From Rubellimicrobium thermophilum DSM 16684 (lineage in GTDB: Bacteria > Pseudomonadota > Alphaproteobacteria > Rhodobacterales > Rhodobacteraceae), in the NCBI RefSeq assembly GCF_000442315.1, contig NZ_KE557320.1, positions 39,900-103,899 on the forward strand: 64,000 bases of DNA, given 5' to 3'. Below the pieces are notes generated by a model. It saw only the letters and a program-made list of their open reading frames with translations, searched no databases and was not told the origin of the DNA. The first letter of the stretch is position 1. Every line of letters begins with the position of its first letter. The position numbers and the translations under genes were made by a program. This document shows, piece by piece, positions 40,560 through 49,448 of the stretch.

Positions 40560-41567
40560 TCAGGTCAGACGCGCGCGCTGCTCCCGGGGGGACAGGCCGA
40601 ACTGCGCCCGGAAGGCGCGCGCGAAATGCGAGGTGGAGGTGAAGCCGCTCGCCATCGCGATTTCGGACAGGGGCTGTTCGCTCTGGAGGATCAGGTTGCG
40701 CGCCCGCTGAAGCCGCAATTCCATCGCATAGCGCCGCGGCGATGTGCCCAGATGGCGCCTGAAGAGCCTCTCCAGATGGCGTGTCGAGACCCCGAGCGCC
40801 GCGGCCACCTCGCGCGGGCGGGGGGGGTCCTCGATCTTTGTCTCGAACAGGCGGACAGCCTGCAGCAGCAGCGGATTGCGGATGCCATGCCGCGCCCGGA
40901 GCGAGACGCGCTGCTGCGCGCTGCCCTCGCGCACCGCATTGTGGAGCATCTGGTCGGCCACCTCGGTGGCCAGATCCTCGCCATGATCCCGGCCGATCAG
41001 ATGCAGCATCAGATCGGCCGCGGCCGTGCCGCCGGCGGCGGTGAGGATGCGCGGCCCTGCGACGAAGACCGAAGGGACCACCCGCACCGCCGGAAAGCGT
41101 TCGCGCATCAGATCGTGCCAGGCCCAGTGAAGGGCCACCTCCTCGCCGTCGAGCAGCCCGGCCTCGGCCAGAAGGAGGGGGCCGGAACAGATCGCCCCGG
41201 CCAGACGGCCATGGGCCCTTTCCCGGCGCAGGAAGGCGAGGATGTCCGCGGTGATTCGCTGCTCGGCCCGCAGGCCGGCGATGACGAAGAGCCTCTCATC
41301 CCGTTCGAGCGGGCCAAGACCGCGATCCACCCGCGTCAGAAGGCCGTTCGAGCTGCGGGCCTCGGTTCCGCCGCGCGAGAGCAGCGACCAGCGGTAGAGA
41401 TCGCGCCCCGCCACGAGATTGGCGATGCGCAGCGGCTCGATCGCGCAGGAGAAGGCCAGATGGGTGAAATCCTCGATCAGCAGGAAGGCGAAGCGGGCCG
41501 GAGAGACGGCCGGAGAGGGCTGCGCCTGCGGGACCGGGCCGGAGCGGGAGGGAGCCAAGGCAGGCAT
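40560..41567 (-). CDS. GlxA-family AraC regulator with DJ-1/PfpI-like domain
   Basis: A 335-residue regulator. Residues about 25-200 form a class I glutamine-amidotransferase-like sensor ([14 protein letters not shown]). The C-terminal AraC DNA-binding domain (about 235-332) has [23 protein letters not shown] and a second helix-turn-helix. Close family members such as GbdR and CdhR control betaine and carnitine breakdown, and MttB genes lie nearby, so a betaine-responsive activator is plausible. It is divergent from the PotD-like gene. Confidence 0.88.
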   Translation of the reverse strand: MPALAPSRSGPVPQAQPSPAVSPARFAFLLIEDFTHLAFSCAIEPLRIANLVAGRDLYRWSLLSRGGTEARSSNGLLTRVDRGLGPLERDERLFVIAGLRAEQRITADILAFLRRERAHGRLAGAICSGPLLLAEAGLLDGEEVALHWAWHDLMRERFPAVRVVPSVFVAGPRILTAAGGTAAADLMLHLIGRDHGEDLATEVADQMLHNAVREGSAQQRVSLRARHGIRNPLLLQAVRLFETKIEDPPRPREVAAALGVSTRHLERLFRRHLGTSPRRYAMELRLQRARNLILQSEQPLSEIAMASGFTSTSHFARAFRAQFGLSPREQRARLT

Positions 41568-41601
41568 GGCTGGTCACCAGTGAAGACAGAGATCCATCTT
41601 C

Positions 41602-41623
41602 ATTGTAGACTTATTGTAGGATT
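41602..41623. promoter_or_regulatory. 11-bp direct repeats in the divergent GlxA/PotD intergenic region
   Basis: attgtagactt followed at once by attgtaggatt (two mismatches). Direct half-sites one helical turn apart are the usual form of AraC-family operators. Confidence 0.4.
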
Positions 41624-41693
41624 TGTGCCAAGTCATGAATGGCGCCGGAAGGCGCCGGCCGGTCACGGCCGAGATCGGACAGGGAGAGATGCG

Positions 41694-42827
41694 ATGACCA
41701 TGACGCGCCTGGCGGCCGGTGCCGCCCTGGCCCTTGCAGCGGGCCCCCTCTTTGCCCAGGAGGCGGAACTGCCGCCCTGCGAAAACTGTGCCGGCAGCAT
41801 GGTGATCATGTCCTGGGGCGGGGCCTATCAGGCCGCCCAGCTTGCTGCCTATGTGCAGCCCTATATCGACGCCACCGGCGTCACCGTCACCTGGGACGAA
41901 TCCTCGGGTCAGGCTGTCGCCAAGCTGCGCGCCATGAGCGAGACGGGCAATGTCACCGCCGATGTGGTGGATGTGCTGGCCACCGATGCCATCCGCCTGT
42001 GCGATGACGGGCTGGTGATGGAGATCGATTACGACGAGATGCTCGATCCCGGCATCGACGGCACGCCGCCGGCCGAGGATTTCGGCGACAATGCCGTCTC
42101 CGAATGCTTTGTGCCCACCAATGCCTATTCCACCACCTTCGCCTATCGCACCGATGTGGCCGAATGGAACGGCGCCGTTCCCGACGACATCTGCGATATC
42201 TTCGACCTCGAGGCCTTCCCCGGCCGGCGTGCGCTCGAGCGCAATCCCATCAACAATTTCGAATGGGCGCTGATCTGCGACGGCGTGCCTGCCGAGGAGG
42301 TCTATGATGTGCTCTCCACGCCGGAGGGCGTCGATCGCGCGCTGGCCAAGCTCGACACGATCCGCGACAGCGTGATCTGGTGGACCGCCGGGGCCGAGAC
42401 GCCCCAGCTCCTCGCCGATGGCGAGGTCGTGATCGGTTCGGGCTACAACGGGCGCCTGTTCTCGCTCATCGAGGAGCAGGGCGCGCCGGTTGCCATGCTC
42501 TGGGACTATGAGGTGCTCGATCTCGACGGCTTCGTGATCCCCAACGGCCTGCCCGAGGACCGGTTGAACCGGGCGCTGCATTTCCTGCGCTTTGCCACCG
42601 GCTCGCAGAGCCTGGCCAATCTGACGCGCTACATCTCCTACGGGCCGACGCGGGCGTCTTCGCTTCCGCTGGTGGGCACGCATGAGACGCTGGGCATCGA
42701 GATGGCCCCCCACACGCCGGGCAACCCCGCCAACAATGGCGGCCGGTCCTTCCTGTTCAACTACAGCTGGTGGGCCGATCATCGCGACGAGCTCGACGCG
42801 CGGTTCCAGTCCTGGCTGGCCCGGTAA
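41694..42827 (+). CDS. PotD-type ABC transporter substrate-binding protein (spermidine/putrescine family)
   Basis: A 377-residue periplasmic protein. Signal peptide of about 22 residues (ends LFAQ), then the PotD-fold motifs VIMSWGGAYQAAQ and ADVVDVLATDAIRLC, with NAYSTTFAYRTD at the hinge. Family members bind polyamines, betaines or related cations. No permease or ATPase genes adjoin, so its transporter partners are elsewhere. It is the first plus-strand gene of the imino-acid/betaine island. Confidence 0.88.
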   Translation: MTMTRLAAGAALALAAGPLFAQEAELPPCENCAGSMVIMSWGGAYQAAQLAAYVQPYIDATGVTVTWDESSGQAVAKLRAMSETGNVTADVVDVLATDAIRLCDDGLVMEIDYDEMLDPGIDGTPPAEDFGDNAVSECFVPTNAYSTTFAYRTDVAEWNGAVPDDICDIFDLEAFPGRRALERNPINNFEWALICDGVPAEEVYDVLSTPEGVDRALAKLDTIRDSVIWWTAGAETPQLLADGEVVIGSGYNGRLFSLIEEQGAPVAMLWDYEVLDLDGFVIPNGLPEDRLNRALHFLRFATGSQSLANLTRYISYGPTRASSLPLVGTHETLGIEMAPHTPGNPANNGGRSFLFNYSWWADHRDELDARFQSWLAR

Positions 42828-42892
42828 GGCCCCGGATGACCGTCTCGGGCGGGGCCCCCGGCGGCCCCGCCTCCATCCCGAGGGACACCGAC

Positions 42893-43607
42893 ATGGCCGA
42901 TGCCAGCCCCAGCCGAAAGGCCCATTGCGCCGCCGATCTGCGCCGGCGCATCCTGATCCTCGACATCGAGCCGGGCAGCCTTCTCGACGAGACGGAGCTG
43001 GCCGCGGCCTATGGCCTTTCCCGTCCGCCGCTGCGCGAGGTGCTGCGCCAGCTTGCGGGAGAGGGTTATGTCGTTCTGCGCGACAACCGCCCCGCACAGG
43101 TGGCGCCCATGTCGCACAAGACGCTGCGCAACTTCTTTGTCGCCGCGCCGATGATCTATGCCGCCGTCAGCCGGCTGGCCGCCCCATCATGCGACGCCGG
43201 CACAGCTGATGCGCCTGAAGGATACCCAGACCCTGTTCCGCGCTGCCATCCGGAACGGCGACAGGGTGGAGCGGGCGCTGCTCAACGAACGCTTCCACGC
43301 GATCATCGGAGAGATGGCCGACAACGAATATCTGATGCCGTCGCTGCGGCGGCTGCTGATCGATCATACCCGGATCGGGATGACCTTCTACGATCCGCAC
43401 AATCGCATGCTGGCGGCCCAGCGCGAGGAGGCCGCCGACCAGCACGACCGGTTCATCGCCCTGATCGAGGCCGGCGATGCCGACGGGGCCGCCGCCCTGG
43501 CCCTGGCCCATTGGGAGCTGTCGCGCAGCGCCCTCGAAAGCTTCGTCATGCCCGCGAGCCTCGAGATTCCGCTGGGCGCCACCCCCGCGCCGAGGGCCAT
43601 GGCATGA
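42893..43607 (+). CDS. GntR-family regulator, frame interrupted
   Basis: About 237 residues after repair. The winged helix (about 8-70; DETELAAAYGLSRPPLREVLRQL) and an FCD-type helical ligand domain (NERFHAIIGEMADNEYL, REEAADQHDRFI) are both recognisable. The frame breaks at 43182-43185 (cccc), where one C fewer restores it. AGGGA precedes ATG 42893. The stop overlaps the start of the DHDPS-family gene (ATGA), so it is the regulator gene of this operon. Confidence 0.82.
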
Positions 43608-44515
43608 GATTCGACGGCATCTGGACCCCCGTCATCACGCCCCATCGCGAGGACGGCGCGATCGACCGCGACGCCCTTGTCGCGCAGATGGAATACCTGA
43701 TCGCGCAGGGTGTCCACGGGATCATCAGCGGCGGGTCCACGGGCGAATACTATGCCCAGTCGATGGAGGAGCGCCGCGCGATGGCGAGCCTCGCCCGCGA
43801 GGTCACGCAGGGGCGCGTGCCGCTGATGGTCGGCACCGTGGCGATCAGGCTCGAGGACTCGATCGCCATGGCCGAACATGCCGCCCGCATCGGGGCCGAT
43901 GCGATCCTCGTGGGCAGCCCGCCCTATGCAGTGCCGACCGAACGCGAGAACGCCCTGAACGCGCTGGCCATCGACCGCGCCTGCGGCCTGCCGATCATGC
44001 TGTATAACTACCCCGGCCGCATGGGCGTGACCATGGGCGAGGAATTCCTGGATCGCGTGGGCCGGTCCCGCAACTTCTGCGCCATCAAGGAAAGCTCGGG
44101 CGACATCAACCGCCTCCATCTTCTGGCCCGCGACTACCCGCATATCCAGATGTCCTGCGGCATGGACGACCAGGCGCTGGAATTCTTCGCCTGGGGCGCG
44201 CGGTCGTGGGTCTGTGGCGGGTCGAACATCCTGCCGGCCGAGCACATCGCGCTGTGGAAGGCCTGCGCCGTCGAGGGCGATTTCGCCAAGGGCCGCCGGA
44301 TCATGTCGGCCCTGATGCCGCTGATGCGGGTGCTGGAACAGGGCGGCAAGTTCATCCAGTGCATCAAGCACGGCTGCGAGATGATGGGCCGATATGCCGG
44401 CCCGCCGCGCCCGCCGCTCAAACCCCTGAACAAGGACGAGAAGCGCGAGCTGGAACAGGTCGTGCGCGTCCTGAGGACCACCATCGCACGGATCGAGGCG
44501 GAGCACGGCCGATGA
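43604..44515 (+). CDS. DHDPS-family lyase/deaminase (candidate hydroxy-pyrroline-carboxylate deaminase)
   Basis: A 303-residue aldolase-class enzyme. Schiff-base Lys162 (in AIKESSGD), Tyr134 (in YNYPGRMG) and the GSTGEYY carboxylate loop identify the DHDPS/NAL superfamily. In hydroxyproline catabolism a member of this family turns pyrroline-4-hydroxy-2-carboxylate into 2-oxoglutarate semialdehyde. The co-operonic oxidase, aldehyde dehydrogenase and racemase-family genes make that role likely here. Starts and stops overlap both neighbours (ATGA on each side). Confidence 0.88.
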   Translation: MRFDGIWTPVITPHREDGAIDRDALVAQMEYLIAQGVHGIISGGSTGEYYAQSMEERRAMASLAREVTQGRVPLMVGTVAIRLEDSIAMAEHAARIGADAILVGSPPYAVPTERENALNALAIDRACGLPIMLYNYPGRMGVTMGEEFLDRVGRSRNFCAIKESSGDINRLHLLARDYPHIQMSCGMDDQALEFFAWGARSWVCGGSNILPAEHIALWKACAVEGDFAKGRRIMSALMPLMRVLEQGGKFIQCIKHGCEMMGRYAGPPRPPLKPLNKDEKRELEQVVRVLRTTIARIEAEHGR

Positions 44516-46005
44516 CCCTGCTGACCCATGACGAATACAAGGCCATCGCCGCCTCGCTCACCTTCCCGACCACCGCCTTCATCGACGGCCGTTTCCGCCC
44601 GGCGATCTCGGGCCGCACCTTCGACACCGTGAACCCCGCCACCGGCGAGGTGCTGGCCCAGGTCGCCGCCTGCGGGACCGAGGACGTGGACCTGGCCGTC
44701 GCCAAGGCCCGCGACGCCTTCGAGGACGGCCGCTGGTCGCGCCTGCCCCCGCGGGAGCGGAAGGAAACGCTCATCCGATTGGCGAAGCTGGTGAAGCGCA
44801 ATGCCCGCGAACTCGCGGTGCTGGAAAGCCTCGATTCCGGCAAGACGATCCACGACTGCGAGACCGTGGACCTGCCCGAGACGATCCACTGCCTGATCTG
44901 GCATGCGGAACTCATCGACAAGCTCTACGACCACGTCGCCCCGGCCTCGGACGACCATATCGCCCTGATCGTCCGCGAGCCGGTGGGTGTGGTGGGCCTG
45001 GTCCTGCCCTGGAACTTCCCGCTGCTGATGCTGGCCTGGAAGATCGGCCCGGCGCTGGCCGCGGGCTGTTCGGTCATCGTCAAGCCCGCCGAGGAAACCC
45101 CGCTGACCGCGCTGCGCCTGGCCGAACTCGCGCATGAGGCGGGCCTTCCGCCGGGTGTCCTCAACGTCCTTCCGGGCACCGGGCCCGAAGTGGGCGAGCC
45201 GATCGGGCGGCACATGGACATCGACGCGGTCTCCTTCACCGGCTCGACCGAGACCGGCCGCCGCTTCCTGCGCTATGCCGCCGAGTCGAACCTCAAGGAG
45301 GTCACGCTCGAGATGGGCGGCAAGAACCCCGCCGTGGTGCTGGACGATGCCGAGAATCTCGACCGCGTTGCGGCGCACATCGTCAATGGCGCCTTCTGGA
45401 ACGCAGGCCAGAACTGCTCGGCCTCCTCGCGCCTGATCGTGCAGAAGGGGGTGAAGGACGCCCTTCTGCAACGCATCCTGGCCCATGCCCGCGAATGGCC
45501 GGTGGGCGACCCGCTCGACCCGGTGAACCGGGTCGGCGCGCTGGTGTCGAAGGCGCATTTCGACAAGGTGTGCAGCTATCTGGAGACGGGCGCGAAGGTC
45601 ATCCTCGGCGGCAGGGCCGAGAAGGGGTTTGTCGAACCCACGATCCTCGAGGTTGCGCGCGACAGCCGGCAGGCGCGGGACGAGATCTTCGGCCCGGTCC
45701 TGTCGGTCCTGGCGGTGGAGAGCTTCGACGAGGCCATCGCGCTGGCCAACGCCACCGAATACGGCCTTGCCGCCAGTCTCTTCACCGGCAACGTCAAGCG
45801 CGCCCTGCGCGGGGCGCGGGCGATCCGGGCGGGCACGGTGACGGTGAACAGCTATGGCGAGGGCGATGCGACCACGCCCTTCGGCGGCTTCAGGGCCAGC
45901 GGATTCGGCGGGCGCGACAAGGGACGCGAGGCCCATGACCAGTATACCCGGATCAAAACGATCTGGGTGGACCTCGCCGATGACGCGCCCGAGGCGGTGG
46001 ACTGA
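44512..46005 (+). CDS. Aldehyde dehydrogenase (candidate 2-oxoglutarate semialdehyde dehydrogenase)
   Basis: A 497-residue NAD(P) aldehyde dehydrogenase. Catalytic Cys302 (GQNCSA) and general-base Glu267 (EMGGK) are present, with PWNFP and the FTGSTETGR nucleotide motif. It is a full-length PuuC-like family member. Placed directly after the DHDPS-family gene, it would oxidise 2-oxoglutarate semialdehyde to 2-oxoglutarate. Assignment of substrate rests on context. Confidence 0.92.
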   Translation: MTLLTHDEYKAIAASLTFPTTAFIDGRFRPAISGRTFDTVNPATGEVLAQVAACGTEDVDLAVAKARDAFEDGRWSRLPPRERKETLIRLAKLVKRNARELAVLESLDSGKTIHDCETVDLPETIHCLIWHAELIDKLYDHVAPASDDHIALIVREPVGVVGLVLPWNFPLLMLAWKIGPALAAGCSVIVKPAEETPLTALRLAELAHEAGLPPGVLNVLPGTGPEVGEPIGRHMDIDAVSFTGSTETGRRFLRYAAESNLKEVTLEMGGKNPAVVLDDAENLDRVAAHIVNGAFWNAGQNCSASSRLIVQKGVKDALLQRILAHAREWPVGDPLDPVNRVGALVSKAHFDKVCSYLETGAKVILGGRAEKGFVEPTILEVARDSRQARDEIFGPVLSVLAVESFDEAIALANATEYGLAASLFTGNVKRALRGARAIRAGTVTVNSYGEGDATTPFGGFRASGFGGRDKGREAHDQYTRIKTIWVDLADDAPEAVD

Positions 46006-46763
46006 TGCGCCTCGGGTTCCTCGGCACCGGAGAGATCGCCGCCGCGATGCTGCGCGGGCTCAAGGGGCAGGGGCATGACATCCGGGTCTCGCCCCGCAAC
46101 GCCGAGATGGCCCGCATCCTGGCCGCCGAGATGCCGGGCGTCCGCATCGCCCCGAACGAAGAGGTGGTGGCCGGGTCGGAGGTGGTGTTCCTCTGCCTCC
46201 TCGCCCGCGTGGCGTGGGAGGTGCTGCCGGGCCTGCCCTTCCGTGCGGATCACAAGGTGATCTCGGTCATGGTGGACGCGCCCCTGGCAAGGCTGCGCGC
46301 CGTCTGCGCCCCGGCGGCCGACATCGCCATCGCCATCCCGCTGCCCCCCATCGCGCAGGGCGGATGCCCGCTGCCGGTCTATCCCGCCTCTCCGGTGCTC
46401 GAGACCCTCTACGGGGCGCGCAATCCCGTCCTGCCGCAACCCTCCGAGGCGGCGCTGGCCGCGCATCTGGGCGTTTCGGCGATCTGCGCGCCGATCCTCG
46501 ATCAGCTTCTTGCGGCGGCCGACTGGCTGGCCGGCTTCACCGGCGATCCGCGCGCCGCCGAGGCCCATGTCGCCGCCATGATCCGCGCCTATCTGCCCCA
46601 GCGGGCGCAAGGCGGGGACATGGCCGCCGCCCTGGCCGGGTTGTCCACCGAAGGCGGCCTCAACGCCACGCTGCGTGCGGCCATGCGCGGGGCGCGGGAC
46701 GATCTGCGCCGGGGCCTCGACGGGTTCCGCGATCGGCTCGGCCTCCCGGAGGGCGGCGCATGA
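46005..46763 (+). CDS. ProC-like NAD(P)-binding oxidoreductase
   Basis: A 252-residue Rossmann protein. N-terminal LGFLGTGEIAAAM is the dinucleotide motif of pyrroline-5-carboxylate reductase and F420-dependent oxidoreductase relatives, and the C-terminal helical half (GDMAAALAGLSTEGGLN) resembles the ProC dimerisation region. Start and stop overlap both neighbours. A reductase acting on a pyrroline or other imine fits the island. It is shorter and more divergent than true ProC. Confidence 0.78.
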   Translation: MRLGFLGTGEIAAAMLRGLKGQGHDIRVSPRNAEMARILAAEMPGVRIAPNEEVVAGSEVVFLCLLARVAWEVLPGLPFRADHKVISVMVDAPLARLRAVCAPAADIAIAIPLPPIAQGGCPLPVYPASPVLETLYGARNPVLPQPSEAALAAHLGVSAICAPILDQLLAAADWLAGFTGDPRAAEAHVAAMIRAYLPQRAQGGDMAAALAGLSTEGGLNATLRAAMRGARDDLRRGLDGFRDRLGLPEGGA

Positions 46764-48100
46764 CCCCTCGCCGCGTGCGCCGCATGCCCGTCTTCCGCGG
46801 CCCCGCCGCCTGGTCGGCGATCCTGCCCGGCCAGCCCGCCCCCGTGGCCTTGCCCGGAGACCAGACCGTCGATGTCGCCATCGTCGGCGGCGGCTTTGCG
46901 GGGCTCTCCGCCGCGCGCCGCCTGCGCCAGATCGACCCGACGGCAAGGGTCGCCGTGCTGGAGGCCGGGCGCCTGGCCGAGGGCGCCTCGGGCCGCAACT
47001 CGGGCTTCATGATCGACCTGCCGCACGAGCTGACCTCGGACGACTATGCCGGCCACGGCGACGACCGCGCAATGATCGCGCTGAACCGCCATGCCATCGC
47101 TTTCGCCCGCGAGGCGGTGCAGGACTACGGCATCAGGGCCGATTACTTCGACCCCGCCGGCAAGGTGAACGGCGCGGCCTCCGAGGCGGCGGATGCGCTG
47201 AACCGCAGCTATGCCGAGCACCTGACCGCGCTCGGCGAGCCCTGGGAGCGGCTGGATGCGCAGGCGATGTTCGAGCTGACCGGCAGCCGCCATTACCTGT
47301 CGGGCCTCTACACGCCGGGCACGGTGATGCTGCAACCGGCAGGCTACATCCGGGGCCTCGGCGAGGGGCTGCGCAAGGCGGGCGTCGGCATCTGGGAACA
47401 GACCCCCGTCACCGCCTTCGCCCGCCAGGGCGGCGGCTGGACCCTGACCACGCCGCGCGGTTCCGTCAGTGCGGGTCAGGTGATCCTGGCCAACAACGGC
47501 CATCTCGAAAGCTTCGGCTTCGCCCGCGGGCGGCTGATGCATGTGTTCCTCTACGCCTCGATGACGGTAGAGCTTCCCCCCGAGGCGCTGAAGGTGCTGG
47601 GCGGGCGGCCGCGCTGGGGCATCACGCCCTCGGATCCGATGGGCACCACCATGCGCCGGATCGACACGCCCCTTGGCGGCCACCGCATCGTCACCCGCAG
47701 CTGCGCCAGCTTCCTGCCGGGGATGGAGCCGTCCCAGGCCGCCCTGGCCCGCGTCGCCGCCGTCCATCGCGCCAAGTTCGCCGACCGCTTCCCCCAGCTT
47801 GCCGGCGTGCGGCAGGAATACAGCTGGGCCGGGCATCTCTGCCTGACGCGCAACGCTGTCTCCATCGCGCGGGAACTGGAGCCGGGCCTCTTCGCCGCCG
47901 CCGTCTGCAACGGGCTCGGCACCACGCGCTCGACCCTCACCGGCATCGCCGCGGCGGAGCTGGCGATGGGGCAGGAATCCGACGTGACGCGGCACTTCGC
48001 CGCCGAGGCGGAGCCCGCCCGCCTGCCGCCCGAACCCTTCGCCAGTCTGGGCGCCAATGCCTTCCTGCGGTTCAGGGAATGGCGCGCGCGCCGGGACTAG
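46760..48100 (+). CDS. FAD-dependent amino-acid oxidase/dehydrogenase (DAO family)
   Basis: A 446-residue flavoprotein. The FAD motif VAIVGGGFAGLSAARRL is near residue 40, followed by LEAGRLAEGASGRNSGF, typical of glycine/sarcosine/D-amino-acid oxidases. The C-terminal YSWAGHLCLT and ICNGLGTTRS-like (VCNGLGTTRS) segments are family features. In this operon it could oxidise cis-4-hydroxy-D-proline or an N-methyl amino acid to the imine. Substrate inferred from context. Confidence 0.88.
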   Translation: MTPRRVRRMPVFRGPAAWSAILPGQPAPVALPGDQTVDVAIVGGGFAGLSAARRLRQIDPTARVAVLEAGRLAEGASGRNSGFMIDLPHELTSDDYAGHGDDRAMIALNRHAIAFAREAVQDYGIRADYFDPAGKVNGAASEAADALNRSYAEHLTALGEPWERLDAQAMFELTGSRHYLSGLYTPGTVMLQPAGYIRGLGEGLRKAGVGIWEQTPVTAFARQGGGWTLTTPRGSVSAGQVILANNGHLESFGFARGRLMHVFLYASMTVELPPEALKVLGGRPRWGITPSDPMGTTMRRIDTPLGGHRIVTRSCASFLPGMEPSQAALARVAAVHRAKFADRFPQLAGVRQEYSWAGHLCLTRNAVSIARELEPGLFAAAVCNGLGTTRSTLTGIAAAELAMGQESDVTRHFAAEAEPARLPPEPFASLGANAFLRFREWRARRD

Positions 48101-48125
48101 CAAGCGACATGGCCGCCGGGCGCCG

Positions 48126-48148
48126 CCCTCCCCCCCCGTCGGGGAGGG
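48126..48148 (+). terminator. Stem-loop between the oxidase and racemase-family genes
   Basis: ccctcccc pairs with ggggaggg across a 7-base loop; no T-tract. It may stabilise or attenuate the operon transcript. Confidence 0.4.
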
Positions 48149-48185
48149 GGATGGGCGGCCGGGGGAACCGAGAAAGGAGCGCAGG

Positions 48186-49239
48186 ATGACCTTCAGACGC
48201 ATGATCACCGCCGTCGAGACCCATTCCGGCATCCCGATGCGGGTCATCACCGGCGGCGTGGGCCACATCCCCGGCGCGTCGGTGCAGGACAAGATGCGCT
48301 GGCTCGAGGCCCATGACGACGGCCTGCGCAAGCTCGTCCCTGCGCGAGCCGCGCGGCTATCCGGCGCATTGCTGCAACCTCCTGGTGCCACCCTCCCACC
48401 CCGAGGCGCAGGCGGGCTACATCATCATGGAGCAGGTCGAATATCCGATGATGTCGGGCGGCAACACCATCGCCGTCGTCACCGTGCTGCTGGAGACCGG
48501 GATCATCCCGATGCAGGAACCCGTGACCGAGCTCACGCTCGAGGCCCCCGCAGGTCTCATCCGTGTCCGCGCCGACTGCGCGGGCGGCAAGGTCAGGGCC
48601 GTCACCTTCCGCAATGTGCCCGCCTTCGCCGCCCATCTCGATGCCGTGATCGACGTGCCTCATCTGGGCAAGGTCACCGTCGATGTCGGCTGGGGCGGGA
48701 TGTTCTACGTCATCGCCGATGTGCGCCAGTTCAGGGGTCTGCAACTGATCCCCGAACACGGGCGAGAGATCGCGCGCATCTCGGCGATGATCCGGCAGGC
48801 CGCCATCGAGCAGCTTCCCGTCGCGCATCCCGATTATCCGGGCGTCGGGATCACCATCTCGCAGCTCTCCGGCCCCTCTGACGATCCCGGCGCCGACTGG
48901 AAGAACGCCGTCACCATGGCGACCGGTCCCCTGGACTGGGACGACCCCGCCACCTGGACCGGCGCCATCGACCGCTGCCCCTGCGGGACGGGGACCTGCG
49001 CGAAGATGGCGGTCCTGCACGCGAAGGGCGAGCTGCCCCTTGGCCGCGACTTCCGCCATCAGGGCATCCTCGGCACCGTCTATACCGGGCGGCTGGTCGA
49101 GGAGACCCGGATCGGCGACCGGGTCGCCGTGGTGCCCACGATCTCGGGCCGGGCCTGGATTTCCGGCTTCAGCACGCTGGTGCTCGACCCCGAAGACCCC
49201 CTGCCCGAGGGCTACCGGCTGGGCGACATCTGGGCCTGA
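48186..49239 (+). CDS. Proline racemase-family enzyme (candidate hydroxyproline 2-epimerase), frame interrupted
   Basis: About 350 residues after repair. The fold signatures GYPAHCCNLL and CPCGTGTCAKMA identify the proline racemase superfamily. The first catalytic position is Ser90 (MSGGNT instead of MCGHGT). The second, Cys near 266, is kept. This Ser/Cys pattern differs from racemases (Cys/Cys) and trans-3-hydroxyproline dehydratases (Cys/Thr). The frame breaks at 48338-48340 (ccc), where one C fewer restores it. AAAGGAGC precedes ATG 48186. It would supply the D-imino acid to the upstream oxidase. Confidence 0.87.
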
Positions 49240-49275
49240 CCGGGGCGCGCCGCTGCGCCCCCGCGGCAGGGGCTG

Positions 49276-49447
49276 TCATGGCGGCAGGCTCAGCTTCACC
49301 ATGCGCCCGCCGTCCACGGCGAAGGTCTGGCCGGAGACGAAGCCCGCCTCCCCGGAGGCGAGCCAGGCCACCAGCGCGGCGACATCCGGGGGATCTCCCG
49401 TGCGCCGCGCCGGTGACCAGCGCGGTTCTCCCTTCGAACCGTCCCAT
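49276..49447 (-). pseudogene. Remnant of an SDR dehydrogenase gene with the centre deleted
   Basis: The first 15 codons (MGRFEGRTALVTGAA) match the start of an SDR, including the beginning of the TGxxxGxG motif. After them the sequence jumps, in a different frame, to a typical SDR C-terminus (GDPPDVAALVAWLAS, then GQTFAVDGGRMVKLSL). Roughly 190 codons are missing, including the catalytic Ser and YxxxK. It begins one base after the mttB stop, so it was the second gene of that operon. It may be a genuine deletion or an assembly collapse. Confidence 0.7.
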
Positions 49448-49448
49448 C

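Noticed and set aside
46589-48391. A 600-residue minus-strand frame antisense to the oxidase gene
   Set aside because: It is a shadow of the DAO-family gene, with no motifs of its own.
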